DNA of 64,000 bases from Streptomyces sp. NBC_00353 (GCF_036108815.1 NZ_CP107985.1:1364001-1428000), one strand, 5' to 3'. Shown: positions 44,482 to 52,966, counted from the first letter of the stretch. The notes: a model not told the origin generated them from the sequence alone. Numbers and translations: made by a program.

Positions 44482-45525
44482 ATGGAAACCCCCATCGGAT
44501 CCGCTCCCGTGCGTGAGCCGACACTCTCCGCAACGGCCGAACTCTCCCCGAAGCTCCACCTCGCCGCCCGCCGCCCGCCGGTGAGGGCATGGCTCCAGCC
44601 GACTCTGATCGCCCTGGTCGTCGTGGTGGCCTTCATCAGCTGCTACATCGGCCTGCAGCGCGACCCCCAGCCCCATCAGCTCCCCATCGCCGTCACCGGC
44701 CCCGACCTGCCGGGCGAGATACACCGGGCCCTCGGGGACAACGTCGAGGTCCACCCAGCCGCTGACGCCGAGGCAGCGCGCCACGCATTGGAGCGCCACG
44801 ACGTCGCCGCCGCGCTCAGCACCGACGGCCCGGACCAGCTGCGCCTGGAGATCGCAGGAGCGGTCGGCACGTCTACCACCTCGGCCGTGAACAACCTCGT
44901 CGACGCCTACGCCCACGGTGCAGGCAAACACCTCACCACCGAGGACATCGTCCCCCTGACCCACTTCGACACTCGGGGACTTGCCGGCTTCTACATGGCC
45001 TTCGGCGTGACACTCGCAGGTTTCGTCCTCGGCTCGAACGCTCTCGGCCTTACCAGCGTCTTGCACCTGCGTCACCGGTTGTGGCTGCTGGTCGGCGCCT
45101 CCGTGGCCATCGGCACCGTCGCAGCGATCATCGCCGGACCCGTGATGGGTGCGGTACCGGCCCCGCTCGTCCCGCTGGTCCTCACCCTCATTCTTCTGGC
45201 AGCTGCGGCCGCTTTCACCACCAAGCTTCTCGGCACCTACCTCGGCCCCGTCGGAGTCCCGGTCGCCACCCTTTTGCTCCTCACCGTCGGCAACGCCACC
45301 AGCGGTGCTGTCATCGGCGCTGATCTACTGCCCTCCGCGGCCCGAACCATCTCCGCACTACTGCCACCCGGCGCGGCCGTCCGCACCATCACGGACCTGA
45401 GCTACTTCAATGGCGCGCACGCAGCAGGCCCGGTGATCACGCTCGCCCTGTGGTCCGCCATCGCTGCGGTCCTGCTCGGCGTGCGCCCCCGCCTGATCAG
45501 GCGCCGCGCGGCAGCCACCGCCTGA
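44482..45525 (+). CDS. ABC-2/YhgE-like multi-pass membrane protein
   Basis: A 347-residue membrane protein. One helix at about residues 34-52 (TLIALVVVVAFISCYIG) is followed by an extracytoplasmic domain of about 120 residues (RALGDNVEVHPAADAEAARH), then five or six helices (FYMAFGVTLAGFVLGSNAL, LWLLVGASVAIGTVAAIIAG, LVPLVLTLILLAAAAAFTT). This is the layout of YhgE/Pip- or DUF3533-type permeases, some of which export small molecules. It is divergent from the MarR gene with a perfect operator between, the classic arrangement of a repressor and its efflux target. ATG 44425 is an alternative start. Confidence 0.75.
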   Translation: METPIGSAPVREPTLSATAELSPKLHLAARRPPVRAWLQPTLIALVVVVAFISCYIGLQRDPQPHQLPIAVTGPDLPGEIHRALGDNVEVHPAADAEAARHALERHDVAAALSTDGPDQLRLEIAGAVGTSTTSAVNNLVDAYAHGAGKHLTTEDIVPLTHFDTRGLAGFYMAFGVTLAGFVLGSNALGLTSVLHLRHRLWLLVGASVAIGTVAAIIAGPVMGAVPAPLVPLVLTLILLAAAAAFTTKLLGTYLGPVGVPVATLLLLTVGNATSGAVIGADLLPSAARTISALLPPGAAVRTITDLSYFNGAHAAGPVITLALWSAIAAVLLGVRPRLIRRRAAATA

Positions 45526-45756
45526 CCCGTGTAACCCCACACCCGGTCGGTTCGCCACCGCCACGTCCGAAAGGCACGAGGCCGGTTCCGGCATCGCGAT
45601 TTCAGCCATACGGAGCTGGCGCCGTGGTGCGGCGGCGCAACGGTAGTTCTACGACGCCAGGGGACCGCCGGACAACACACCACGGGCCGGTTGTTTGCGG
45701 TCTACACATCCGGCACCCCACCCGGTATCTCATGACCTCGCCACTTTCACACATCA

Positions 45757-45766
45757 CACACGTGTG
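45757..45766 (+). promoter_or_regulatory. CACACGTGTG dyad before the NmrA-like gene
   Basis: A 10-bp perfect palindrome, with partial extension to ATCACAC..GTGTGAT, lies 40 bp before the start of the NmrA-like gene. It does not resemble the MarR sites, so separate control is possible. Confidence 0.4.
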
Positions 45767-45805
45767 ATCACTCCACGACTCAACTACTCAGGAGGAGATC
45801 AACCG

Positions 45806-46711
45806 ATGGTTGCCAGCAACCTTGTTCTCATCGCCAACGCCGGTGGCGTGGGCCGTACCGCACTCGCCCAACTGCGCGCGCAGGACGTTCCCGTGCGCGC
45901 AATGGTCCGCCGCGACGACGCGCGCGCGGCCGAATTGCGTGCGCTCGGCGCGGAGGTCGTCGTCGGCGACCTGACCCGGCCCGAGAGCGTCGCAGCCGCG
46001 CTGGAGGGCGTCGGGCGGATGTACTTCGCGATGCCCGTCTCGCCCGACCATCTGCTGGCCGCGACGGTCGTGGCCACCGTGGCGCGCGAGCACGGGAAGC
46101 TCGATGCCCTGGTCGGCATGTCCCAGATGACGGTGTCGCAGATGACCGCCACCAGCACCGCAGAGTCCTACCAGCAGCGGCTTCACTGGCTGGCGGAGCA
46201 AATACTGAACTGGTCGGGCCTGCCGGTGGTCCATATCCGGCCGACGTCGTTCCTGGACAATCCGCTGTTCACCTCGCTGGCGGCGCAATCGATCCGGCAC
46301 AACGGCACGATCGCGCTGCCGTTCGGTGCCGGGCGCACCTCGCCGGTCGCCGTGGACGACGTCGCCCGGGTGGTCGCCACCGTGCTGCGCGACCCGGCCC
46401 CGCATGTCGGACACGTCTACGAGCTGACCGGGCCACGCGCGGTCGACATGACGGAGATGGCCGAGAAGTTCTCAGCGGCGCTGGGGCGTCCGGTGTCCTA
46501 TGTCGACGTGCCGCTCGATCTGTGGCGGGCCGAGGTGCTCGCGAAGGCAGGCCTGCCTTCGCACATCGAACAGCACATCGCCACCATGGCCCGACTGCAC
46601 CAAGAAAACCGCTACGACCGCACATCTGACGACGTCGGACGCGTGACGGGCACACCCGCACAGACGATCGAGGCATTCGTGGCCGCCCGCAGGGACTTCT
46701 ACCTGGGCTGA
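45806..46711 (+). CDS. NmrA-like NAD(P)-binding protein
   Basis: A 301-residue atypical short-chain dehydrogenase of the NmrA/QOR2 type. The dinucleotide loop is NLVLIANAGGVGRTALAQL (N-A-GG-G instead of the usual GATG..G), followed by GAEVVVGDLTRPESVAAAL, VVHIRPTSFLDNPLF and GRTSPVAVDDVARVVATVL. Such proteins reduce quinones or sense redox state. GGAGGAG lies 10 nt before the ATG. It follows the MarR-controlled transporter by 280 bp on the same strand. Confidence 0.88.
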   Translation: MVASNLVLIANAGGVGRTALAQLRAQDVPVRAMVRRDDARAAELRALGAEVVVGDLTRPESVAAALEGVGRMYFAMPVSPDHLLAATVVATVAREHGKLDALVGMSQMTVSQMTATSTAESYQQRLHWLAEQILNWSGLPVVHIRPTSFLDNPLFTSLAAQSIRHNGTIALPFGAGRTSPVAVDDVARVVATVLRDPAPHVGHVYELTGPRAVDMTEMAEKFSAALGRPVSYVDVPLDLWRAEVLAKAGLPSHIEQHIATMARLHQENRYDRTSDDVGRVTGTPAQTIEAFVAARRDFYLG

Positions 46712-46836
46712 CCCGCTCCCCCCGGGGCCAGCCCCGCCGCACAAGCACGGCTTGCGCGGCGTACCCCTGCCCGCGCCGGCCGTATCGGCCCTCAACCGGC
46801 CGGGAGCCGTCACCGAACTACTGAGGAGACGATGCA

Positions 46837-47013
46837 ATGCAACCTGCACTGGAGAGCCCCGACTCTGCTGAAACGGTGCGCCGCGCCCGGTTTGGCGAGC
46901 TGCCGAAGCGAATCCTCCCCGAGGAGATGATCGAAGAACGCGCGGCCACGGTGCCGAACCCGGCGACGAACACATACAACGCCGACGAGTGGCTCGTTCG
47001 GTACTGCCTATGA
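46837..47013 (+). CDS. Small hypothetical protein (58 residues)
   Basis: A short frame MQPALESPDSAETVRRARFG, then ELPKRILPEEMIEERAATVP, ends in YNADEWLVRYCL. GAGGAG lies 8 nt upstream, and the acidic/basic, helix-prone composition looks genuine. It contains no membrane segment. Function unknown; it follows the NmrA-like gene by 125 bp. Confidence 0.5.
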   Translation: MQPALESPDSAETVRRARFGELPKRILPEEMIEERAATVPNPATNTYNADEWLVRYCL

Positions 47014-47044
47014 GCCACATCAGCCCAAACAATGAAGGATTTCC

Positions 47045-47131
47045 ATGCACGTACCCAAACCCCTCATGGCAGTCTCGCTGGCAGCGCTCTCGATAGCTGT
47101 CACCCCAGGCTGCTTCGCCCAGGCCTTCTGA
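47045..47131 (+). CDS. Tiny secreted or membrane peptide (28 residues)
   Basis: MHVPKPLMAVSLAALSIAV then TPGCFAQAF. The ribosome site AAGGA is 5 nt before the ATG and the sequence is a clear signal-peptide-like helix. It could be a real microprotein or the start of a truncated secreted protein. The next 370 bp show no convincing frame. Confidence 0.3.
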   Translation: MHVPKPLMAVSLAALSIAVTPGCFAQAF

Positions 47132-47398
47132 CCGCCGGACAAGACCTGGAAGCCCGCACCGGCACCGGCGTCCCCCGCTCCTCAGGGTCTGCGGGCTCAA
47201 TGAACGCCGCCTCGCCCCCCTCACAGGCATGGACCATCATCCGGCGAAGGTCCGACATCAAGGAACTCGTCCAGGCCAGGCCGCCCAGGCCGGCGAGGAA
47301 CCTTGCGGACGACGCCTGACGGCGCCGATCCGGGGAGCGGCGTCACACGTCCGCGGCGGGTTCCGCCGTGGGATCTTCGTCAGTTGCGTCCAGTCAAA

Positions 47399-47416
47399 TA
47401 GGAGCATATGCTCGTA
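47399..47416 (+). promoter_or_regulatory. MarR operator before the SnoaL-like gene
   Basis: TAGGAGCATATGCTCGTA with the perfect core GAGCATATGCTC (47402-47413) lies 88 bp before the start at 47505, the same distance class as at the transporter gene. Confidence 0.65.
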
Positions 47417-47504
47417 TGTGTTCTGCCGGAGATGTCGCTTATTGGCGGGACGGAAACGCACGCACCATCCGGCGCTGCGCCGGACCCCGAAGGAGACGAG
47501 AAAC

Positions 47505-47882
47505 ATGCAGCAGTACTACCCGTGGTGGCTGGACAACCTGGCCGACGATGTCACCCTGGAGGCCCCGGCGATGCAGGGCACCGCTCGGGGCGCGGAAGCC
47601 GTTCGAGCCATCGTGATCAAGGCGAAGGCACTTTACGAGTTCCAGGACTTCCACTTCACCGGCGACTACGGCGACAAGGGATTCCTCGAGGAGTACGATG
47701 CCGCGGTCGACGGACTGCCCCTCCACGTCGTCGTCACCGTCGCCCGCAACGACGCCGGGCAGGCCCAGCACCTCACGGTCAACCACCGGCCCCGCAACTC
47801 CCTGCTGCACTTCTCCCGCCAGATGCGCAAGGAATTCGCTGACACCCCCATCGCTGAGCACTTCCTCGCCGACGAGTCCTGA
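47505..47882 (+). CDS. SnoaL/NTF2-like small protein
   Basis: A 125-residue single-domain protein: YYPWWLDNLADDVTLEAPAM, GTARGAEAVRAIVIKAKALY, EYDAAVDGLPLHVVVTVARN. The helical start, G-x-E loop and C-terminal sheet fit the SnoaL/NTF2-like cone fold used by many small isomerases and hydrolases. Substrate unknown. AAGGAG lies about 9 nt before the ATG. A perfect MarR-type operator upstream places it in the putative regulon; a strong hairpin terminator follows. Confidence 0.75.
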   Translation: MQQYYPWWLDNLADDVTLEAPAMQGTARGAEAVRAIVIKAKALYEFQDFHFTGDYGDKGFLEEYDAAVDGLPLHVVVTVARNDAGQAQHLTVNHRPRNSLLHFSRQMRKEFADTPIAEHFLADES

Positions 47883-47933
47883 CGCATCCGGATCCACCGA
47901 AGTCGCACTCCGGCTCCGATCGATCCGGGCTGG

Positions 47934-47978
47934 CTGATCGCTACGTTGTTCTGTCCCGCAGAACAACGTAGCGATCAG
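47934..47978. terminator. Bidirectional terminator, 20-bp perfect stem
   Basis: CTGATCGCTACGTTGTTCTG (47934-47953) is perfectly complementary to 47959-47978 around a 5-nt loop (TCCCG). It lies between the convergent SnoaL-like and TerD/VWA genes and is the strongest simple hairpin noticed in the window. Confidence 0.8.
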
Positions 47979-48096
47979 TTACTGTCATCCTTCTCTCGGC
48001 AGAGTCAGGTGACGGTTGCGCGACTGGCTTCGTTCACGTCCAACGACAGCACTCGTGCGAGGGTTTGTGCAGCAATCGCACGTCTCCGCGAACGGT

Positions 48097-49503
48097 TCAG
48101 TGCAGGATGCCGGCCTGCCGGGCGGCCCGCAGCCAGGTTGGGAACTCCGTCAGGAGCCGGTCGTACAGGTCCGGGTCAGAGACCTTCTCGATGTCGTCGA
48201 CGGCGAAGAAGCCGACGTTGTCGACCCGACGGCCGGGCAGGGTGTCAAAGCGTTCCAGCACACCGTACTGCGACCGGCCGAGTCCGATGAACTGCCAGAA
48301 CACCGGCTCTTCCACAGCCGCACGCAACTCCCGCTCGATCTCATCGTTGCGGTACACGCCTCCGTCCGAGAAGAACAGGACCAGAGTTGGGTCAGGCACC
48401 GGGTGATCGCGTACGAAAGCGCGCACTTCGGCAATGGCCTTCTGCTCCTCGTTCTGGATACCGACTGCACGCATGTCGACCTGACCGGGCAGGAGTCCTT
48501 TCGGGGGCCTCTTACGGCCGAAGAGGCTGAGCTGCCCCACGCGCACATGCAGCCGCAGCCACTCGGGCAGGTCACCGACCACAAGGTCGGGCAGTCGGGC
48601 CGGGTTGGAGGCGAAAGTCCATGCCTGCATCTCGCCGTCATCATCGAGCTGCGCTGCCACGGCCGCCATCCGCTCGGTAACGCCTGCCACGGTGCCGCGT
48701 GTGTAGAGGCCGCTCATCGACCCCGACGCGTCGAGGACGAGGATGACGCGCGCAGTCAGTTTCGTCAGACCGTGCTTGCTCAGGCTGACCGCGACCTGCT
48801 GCTTGCGCAGCGACAGGCGCTTGCGCATGTCGACCGGCAGATCCTCCTCGCCCTTGGTGAGTCGGACGGAGGACTCGCCTTGGCCGGCCACGGACCGGAC
48901 CGTCGAGGGGGGCGAGACATCGGGCGCGCACGGAGCGGAGGGTGGTGATATCCGGGCGTGGGTCGGAGCGGGAGCAGCCGCTGGCGGTTCCTCGTCCACG
49001 CTGATTCCGAAGTCCCTCGCCAGTCCCGCAAGTCCGCTCGCATACCCCTGGCCGACGGCCCGGAATTTCCATCCTCCGCCGCGCCGGTAGAGCTCACCAC
49101 TCACATAGGCGGTCTCTGTGCCGGCCTCCATGTCGAAGCGGGCCAGTTCGACGCCGGACGCGGCGTCAAACAGCCGCAGATGAAGCCCGGGCACCTGCCC
49201 GAACGTGCCACCGTCCGCCGAAGCACACAAGGCGACCCGCTCGATGTCCCATCCCAGTGCGTCCAGATGGATGTCCAGCGAGTCGGATCTGGCCTGCTTG
49301 CCGAGGTGACGCACGGCACCGGAAGCATGCTGTGGCTGGTTGTAGAAGACGAAATCGCCATCGGAGCCAACCCGCCCGCTGCCGGTCAGCAGCAGCGCGG
49401 AAGCGTCCACATCCGGCACACCGGGCCCAGCCGACCAGCCGAGCACTGCTCTGACGGCGGATACCGCCACCGGCATGTTCGCACCCTTACTCAGTGTCGT
49501 CAC
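48097..49503 (-). CDS. TerD-domain and von Willebrand factor A protein
   Basis: A 468-residue cytoplasmic protein. Residues 1-170 are a TerD-like domain (MTTLSKGANMPV, VRAVLGWSAGPGVPDVDASA, DFVFYNQPQHASGAVRHLG, Ca2+-binding type), then a Pro/Ala linker, then a VWA domain from about 245 (VILVLDASGSMSGLYTRGTV with the MIDAS DxSxS motif; LVLFFSDGGVYRND). TerD/VWA proteins belong to tellurite-resistance and stress networks. GTG 49503 overlaps the stop region of an upstream frame, suggesting coupling. No other ter genes are adjacent. Confidence 0.92.
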   Translation of the reverse strand: MTTLSKGANMPVAVSAVRAVLGWSAGPGVPDVDASALLLTGSGRVGSDGDFVFYNQPQHASGAVRHLGKQARSDSLDIHLDALGWDIERVALCASADGGTFGQVPGLHLRLFDAASGVELARFDMEAGTETAYVSGELYRRGGGWKFRAVGQGYASGLAGLARDFGISVDEEPPAAAPAPTHARISPPSAPCAPDVSPPSTVRSVAGQGESSVRLTKGEEDLPVDMRKRLSLRKQQVAVSLSKHGLTKLTARVILVLDASGSMSGLYTRGTVAGVTERMAAVAAQLDDDGEMQAWTFASNPARLPDLVVGDLPEWLRLHVRVGQLSLFGRKRPPKGLLPGQVDMRAVGIQNEEQKAIAEVRAFVRDHPVPDPTLVLFFSDGGVYRNDEIERELRAAVEEPVFWQFIGLGRSQYGVLERFDTLPGRRVDNVGFFAVDDIEKVSDPDLYDRLLTEFPTWLRAARQAGILH

Positions 49504-49849
49504 AAAGGACAGTCTGCCTGCCGGTGAACCGCAAGGTCCCCAGACCGCAAGAACAGGCAGCTACTCCCGGCCCCGCAGAGAAGGCCGTGGCGGGCCGGGG
49601 TCGAACCAAAAGGTCCCGCACTGCCTCCGCCAGCGCCTCGTCCTCGCCGACCAGGGTCAAAGTGCGGCTTCTGACCCGGTCACACCCGGCGCGGGCGCGT
49701 TGGACTGTGCTGTCGCCGCCGACGCGTACCCATAGATGTTCCGTCTCGCTGGTCCTGGTTGCCCCGCACCTCCGCCTGACCTGGCGGCGTTCCCAGTCGG
49801 TGCGGGCGGGTTCGGTGGCAGACTCCTCGAGGAAAGAAGGAGTTGCCAT
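49487..49849 (-). CDS. Hypothetical protein upstream of TerD/VWA
   Basis: A 120-residue frame (ETEHLWVRVGGDSTVQRARA, LTLVGEDEALAEAVRDLLVR) ending VLCDDTE. Its stop lies inside the first codons of the TerD/VWA gene, a coupling-type overlap, and its codons have high GC at the third position. The ATG at 49849 lies in a palindromic CCATGG shared with the opposite DUF4236 start, so the true start is doubtful. Unrecognised family. Confidence 0.4.
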   Translation of the reverse strand: MATPSFLEESATEPARTDWERRQVRRRCGATRTSETEHLWVRVGGDSTVQRARAGCDRVRSRTLTLVGEDEALAEAVRDLLVRPRPATAFSAGPGVAACSCGLGTLRFTGRQTVLCDDTE

Positions 49850-50060
49850 GGGGTTTGGCTTCCGGGTCGGTGTGCCGGGAATGAGTGTGCGGGTCTCAAC
49901 ACGAGGTGTACGTACGTCGGTCGGTCCCCGCGCGGCACGCATCAGCGTCGGCAGCGGCGGAGCCCGTATCTCGTCCGGCCTCGGCCCCTTCTATGCCTCC
50001 AGCTCGCTGCGCGGCGGAGGCAGCCGTCCGGCCGATGCCGCCGCCGGACACTGCGGCGCG
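49848..50060 (+). pseudogene. DUF4236 protein, N-terminal part
   Basis: A strong ribosome site (AAGAAGGAG) and the family hallmark MGFGFRVGVPGMSVRVSTRG with VGPRAARISVGSGGARIS. After about 60 residues the frame turns into Ala/Gly-rich and then unrelated sequence, and it overlaps the opposite AhpD gene. Probably truncated or frameshifted near 50030. Confidence 0.6.
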
Positions 50061-50213
50061 CCTTGCGGGGGCCACGCAGAGACGGACCGGTCCCCCGTAT
50101 GCATGGGTGATGGAGTGTCCTGCATGCCCGACGCCACCAACATCTCGGGGCGACCTCGAAGGACTCGTCCTGGGACGACAGCACTCGCATGCCCGCACGG
50201 ACTACAAGCTGGT

Positions 50214-50687
50214 TCAGTTGCCGGTGACCGGGTATCGGCTTGTGATCGCGACGCGGTTGAAGGCGTTCATCAGCGTTGCCAGCCAGGCGACCGCCGAGAC
50301 CTGATCTGCGGAGAGCACGACTGCTGCCGCGTTGTAGTCGTCGTCGCTCACGTGCCCCTCGGACACGCGCGCAATCGCCTCAGTCAGACGTAGGGCCGCG
50401 CGGTCGGTCTCGGAGAAGTAATCGGTTTCTTCCCACGCGGGCAGCACTGCGATCCGGTCCGGGTTCTCGCCCTTCTTGAGGGCGTCGCGGGTGTGCATTT
50501 TGAGACAGAACGCGCAGCCGTTGATCTGGGACGTGCGGATCTTCAAAAGCTCGACCAGAAGCGGGTCAAGACCTGCCGCGGTAGTGGTGTCTTCCACCGT
50601 CGAGGACAGGGCGATAAGAGCCTTGTAATTGGCCGGGTGCTGCTTTCCGATGTTGACGCGCTGCTTCTCAGTCTCTGACTCAGTCAT
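50214..50687 (-). CDS. AhpD-like carboxymuconolactone decarboxylase family protein
   Basis: A 157-residue alkylhydroperoxidase-type protein with the active-site motif QINGCAFCLKMHTRDALKKG (CxxC and His), then RAALRLTEAIARVSEG and VAWLATLMNAFNRVAITSRY. It is a paralogue of the protein at 21857-22345. GAGGAGG lies before the ATG at 50687. The IS5-family element begins 110 bp upstream and may have separated it from its native promoter context. Confidence 0.9.
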   Translation of the reverse strand: MTESETEKQRVNIGKQHPANYKALIALSSTVEDTTTAAGLDPLLVELLKIRTSQINGCAFCLKMHTRDALKKGENPDRIAVLPAWEETDYFSETDRAALRLTEAIARVSEGHVSDDDYNAAAVVLSADQVSAVAWLATLMNAFNRVAITSRYPVTGN

Positions 50688-50898
50688 GGGTTCCTCCTCT
50701 TCGCATGGCCGGACGACCCACAGGGGCATCCTCGGCCTCGCCTAATCTGTGCCATTGTTACGAGCGACGGTGATACGCAATGGGAATTGCGACTTAGAGG
50801 GCGGTTTGTGAGTCATTGATGCGTTCTGCCGTCACCTGATGGTGTGGGTGGGGGCGGAATCTGCTGGTCCGTGGCCGTTGGTCTGCTGGGGTGGCGGG

Positions 50899-51747
50899 GT
50901 GAGTGAACGCAAGCCGTACCCGAGCGACTTGTCGGACGGGCAGTGGTCGTTGATCGAGCCGGTGATCACGGCGTGGAAGGACCGGCACCGTTCGGTCAGC
51001 GGTCACCAGGGCGCCTACGCGATGCGGGAGATCGTGAACGCGATTCTCTACCAGGGCCGGACCGGCTGCCAGTGGGCCTACCTCCCGCACGACCTGCCGC
51101 CGAAGAGTGCGACGTACTACTACTTCGCCGCGTGGCGCGACGACGGGACCGACCAGGTCATCCATGAACTCCTGCGCTGCCAGGTACGTGAGAGAGCCCG
51201 CCGATTAGAGGACCCGACCCTGGTAGTGCTGGACACGCAGAGCATCCACGTCGCCGCCGGGGTCCCCGCCACCACGACCGGGCGGGACCCGGCGAAACGG
51301 GTGCCGGGCCGCAAGCGGGCACTGGCGGTGGATGTTCTGGGCCTGGTCATCGCCGTCATCGTGCTCGCCGCCAGCACGCATGACAACGCCGCGGGTATCG
51401 CCCTGCTGGACCAGGTCGCCGAACGCACCGGCGGCACTGTCAGCAAGGCGCTCGTCGATCAGGGCTTCAAGAAGCAGGTCGTCGTGCACGGCTCCGGCAT
51501 GGGTATCGATGTCGAGATTGTCGAACGCAACCTGCAGGACAGGGGGTTCGTCCCGCAGCCGATCCGGTGGAGGGTCGAGCAGACCTACGGGATCCTGATA
51601 CTGCACCGGCGCCTGGTCCGTGACTACGAACACCACCCGGCCTCCTCCGCCTCCCGCGTCTACTGGGCGATGACCCACACCATGACCCGCCGGCTCACCG
51701 GCACGATCACCCCCACCTGGCGCGACCCGCAGGCCGTGACCGCATGA
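50899..51747 (+). CDS. IS5-family transposase
   Basis: A 282-residue DDE transposase: the DUF4096 start (YPSDLSDGQWSLIEPVITAW, AILYQGRTGCQWAYLPHDLP), then VVLDTQSIHVA (Asp), KALVDQGFKKQ (Asp) and RWRVEQTYGILILHRRLVRD (Glu). All catalytic residues are present and the frame is intact. GTG 50899 is the start directly before the conserved region. The last bases overlap the next gene (ATGA). Confidence 0.92.
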   Translation: MSERKPYPSDLSDGQWSLIEPVITAWKDRHRSVSGHQGAYAMREIVNAILYQGRTGCQWAYLPHDLPPKSATYYYFAAWRDDGTDQVIHELLRCQVRERARRLEDPTLVVLDTQSIHVAAGVPATTTGRDPAKRVPGRKRALAVDVLGLVIAVIVLAASTHDNAAGIALLDQVAERTGGTVSKALVDQGFKKQVVVHGSGMGIDVEIVERNLQDRGFVPQPIRWRVEQTYGILILHRRLVRDYEHHPASSASRVYWAMTHTMTRRLTGTITPTWRDPQAVTA

Positions 51748-52148
51748 ACATCCAGCCCCTGCTCGAAGCACTGGATGTCCAGGAAGACGCAGCCCGGACC
51801 CTGACCGACGACCTCCGAACCCAAGCCGAAGAGCTACAGGCCCGACTACGGGAGGCCGAGACCCACCTCGAGCACCTCGCGATCACCCGAAAGACCGTCA
51901 CCGCCCTCGCCGACCGGATCCCTACCCAAACCGCCTCGCCGGACCTGCCCGAGCACCCGGACTACCCCCGCATCCTCGCCGTCTTCAACGAGGCCACCGG
52001 CCCCCTCCGCGCCCGCGACATCTGCGATGCCCTCGACCACGAACTACTGCCGAAGAACATCGAAGGCACCCGCGCCAAGCTGAAACGCCTGGTCAAACTG
52101 GACATCCTCACCGAGGACGACGCCGGCAGCTTCGCCACGAAGCAGTAA
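51744..52148 (+). CDS. IS-associated accessory protein
   Basis: A 134-residue protein translated from an ATGA overlap with the transposase. The N-terminal 55 residues form a coiled-coil (TDDLRTQAEELQARLREAET) and the C-terminal half looks like a winged helix (LRARDICDALDHELLPKNIE, GTRAKLKRLVKLDILTED). It may assist transposition or regulate it; family members accompany other actinobacterial IS5-type transposases, to my knowledge without a tested role. Confidence 0.75.
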   Translation: MNIQPLLEALDVQEDAARTLTDDLRTQAEELQARLREAETHLEHLAITRKTVTALADRIPTQTASPDLPEHPDYPRILAVFNEATGPLRARDICDALDHELLPKNIEGTRAKLKRLVKLDILTEDDAGSFATKQ

Positions 52149-52248
52149 CGGACCAAGTACCGCGATCGGCAACGCTGATACTGCCTCACCCGAAAACGAC
52201 ACTCCACGAACAGCCTCATGAAAGGTCGGACAAGGCAGGCGTCGAGCG

Positions 52249-52761
52249 TTACTGCGCACCGCTTGATGGCGATCGAAAGCGGGCCACGATCTGGTGTGCG
52301 TACTGATCCTCCGGGCCGAGGTCCTGGACCGCTAGATAGGCCGTCTGGGCTCGATTTGTCTCGCACAAAAGCCGGACAAAGACGTACAGAGCATCACGGT
52401 CACCATCTTTGGCGCGGCTGCGCAGCGCGGCCTCCATCCCCCGCTCGCGAAGCGATCTGTTGAGTCTCCGACGTGCATGGACGTCCGTGCGAGCGAGTTC
52501 CATGAGTTCCGGGAGCCGTTCCGAACGGGCGAGCAAATCCATGTGCCACAGATGGTTGTTGTGCATGTAGCGATCGGTGGAGTAGCACTCGGCCTGGGCG
52601 CTTACCAACGTGATGGCCGCATCCCAATCCCCGAGTTGTTCCGCTGCCCGGGCCTGCTCGAACCACTCCACAGGACAAGTATCGCGTAGCGCCGCCTCGT
52701 ACAGCGTGGTGGAAGTGGTCGCCGATGAAGGTCCACCAGGCCCGCGCCCGCCACCCCTCAT
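52249..52761 (-). CDS. Helical repeat-like protein inside the IS element
   Basis: A 170-residue protein: VEWFEQARAAEQLGDWDAAI, TLVSAQAECYSTDRYMHNNH, LPELMELARTDVHARRRLNR, DRDALYVFVRLLCETNRAQT. The helix pairs resemble TPR-like repeats. Its start lies within 25 bp of the right terminal repeat, so it is bounded by the element and appears to be captured cargo. No ribosome site is evident, and a 5' truncation by the IS end is possible. Confidence 0.5.
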   Translation of the reverse strand: MRGGGRGPGGPSSATTSTTLYEAALRDTCPVEWFEQARAAEQLGDWDAAITLVSAQAECYSTDRYMHNNHLWHMDLLARSERLPELMELARTDVHARRRLNRSLRERGMEAALRSRAKDGDRDALYVFVRLLCETNRAQTAYLAVQDLGPEDQYAHQIVARFRSPSSGAQ

Positions 52762-52783
52762 CAAATACTCTCAAACCGCCCTC

Positions 52784-52966
52784 TTAAAGCTTCTCGCCGC
52801 GCTCTTGTTCCCGTCTGGCGCCGACCAGGTTCCCGGCCCCATCCGGTGCGCGGGGCAGCTTTGGGCCGGCCTCCGACATCCGGTCAAAGTGGAACTCCTC
52901 CATAGACCAGCAGCCCTGGTAGTCGGCGAGCTTGAGGATGGCATCGGCGCCGTCGACCGGGGCCAT
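52784..52966 (-). pseudogene. Gene tail cut by the IS5 element
   Basis: MAPVDGADAILKLADYQGCW, then SMEEFHFDRMSEAGPKLPRA, has clear protein character; the frame stops with a TAA formed by the target duplication at 52784-52786. The original end of the gene probably lay across the insertion. Family unrecognised. To 53190 there is no other gene. Confidence 0.4.

Larger units (their letters stand above)
50797..52783 (+). mobile_element. IS5-family element (IS1031-type) with two extra genes
   Basis: Terminal inverted repeats begin GAGGGCGGTTTG at both ends (50797 and, reversed, 52783), continuing with GAGT and ATT..GATG similarity. TTA flanks both ends (50794-50796 and 52784-52786), matching the TNA target duplication of the IS1031 group. 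The span is 1987 bp, roughly twice a usual IS1031 element. It holds the transposase, an overlapping accessory gene and a convergent cargo-like gene reaching into the right repeat. Confidence 0.8.
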
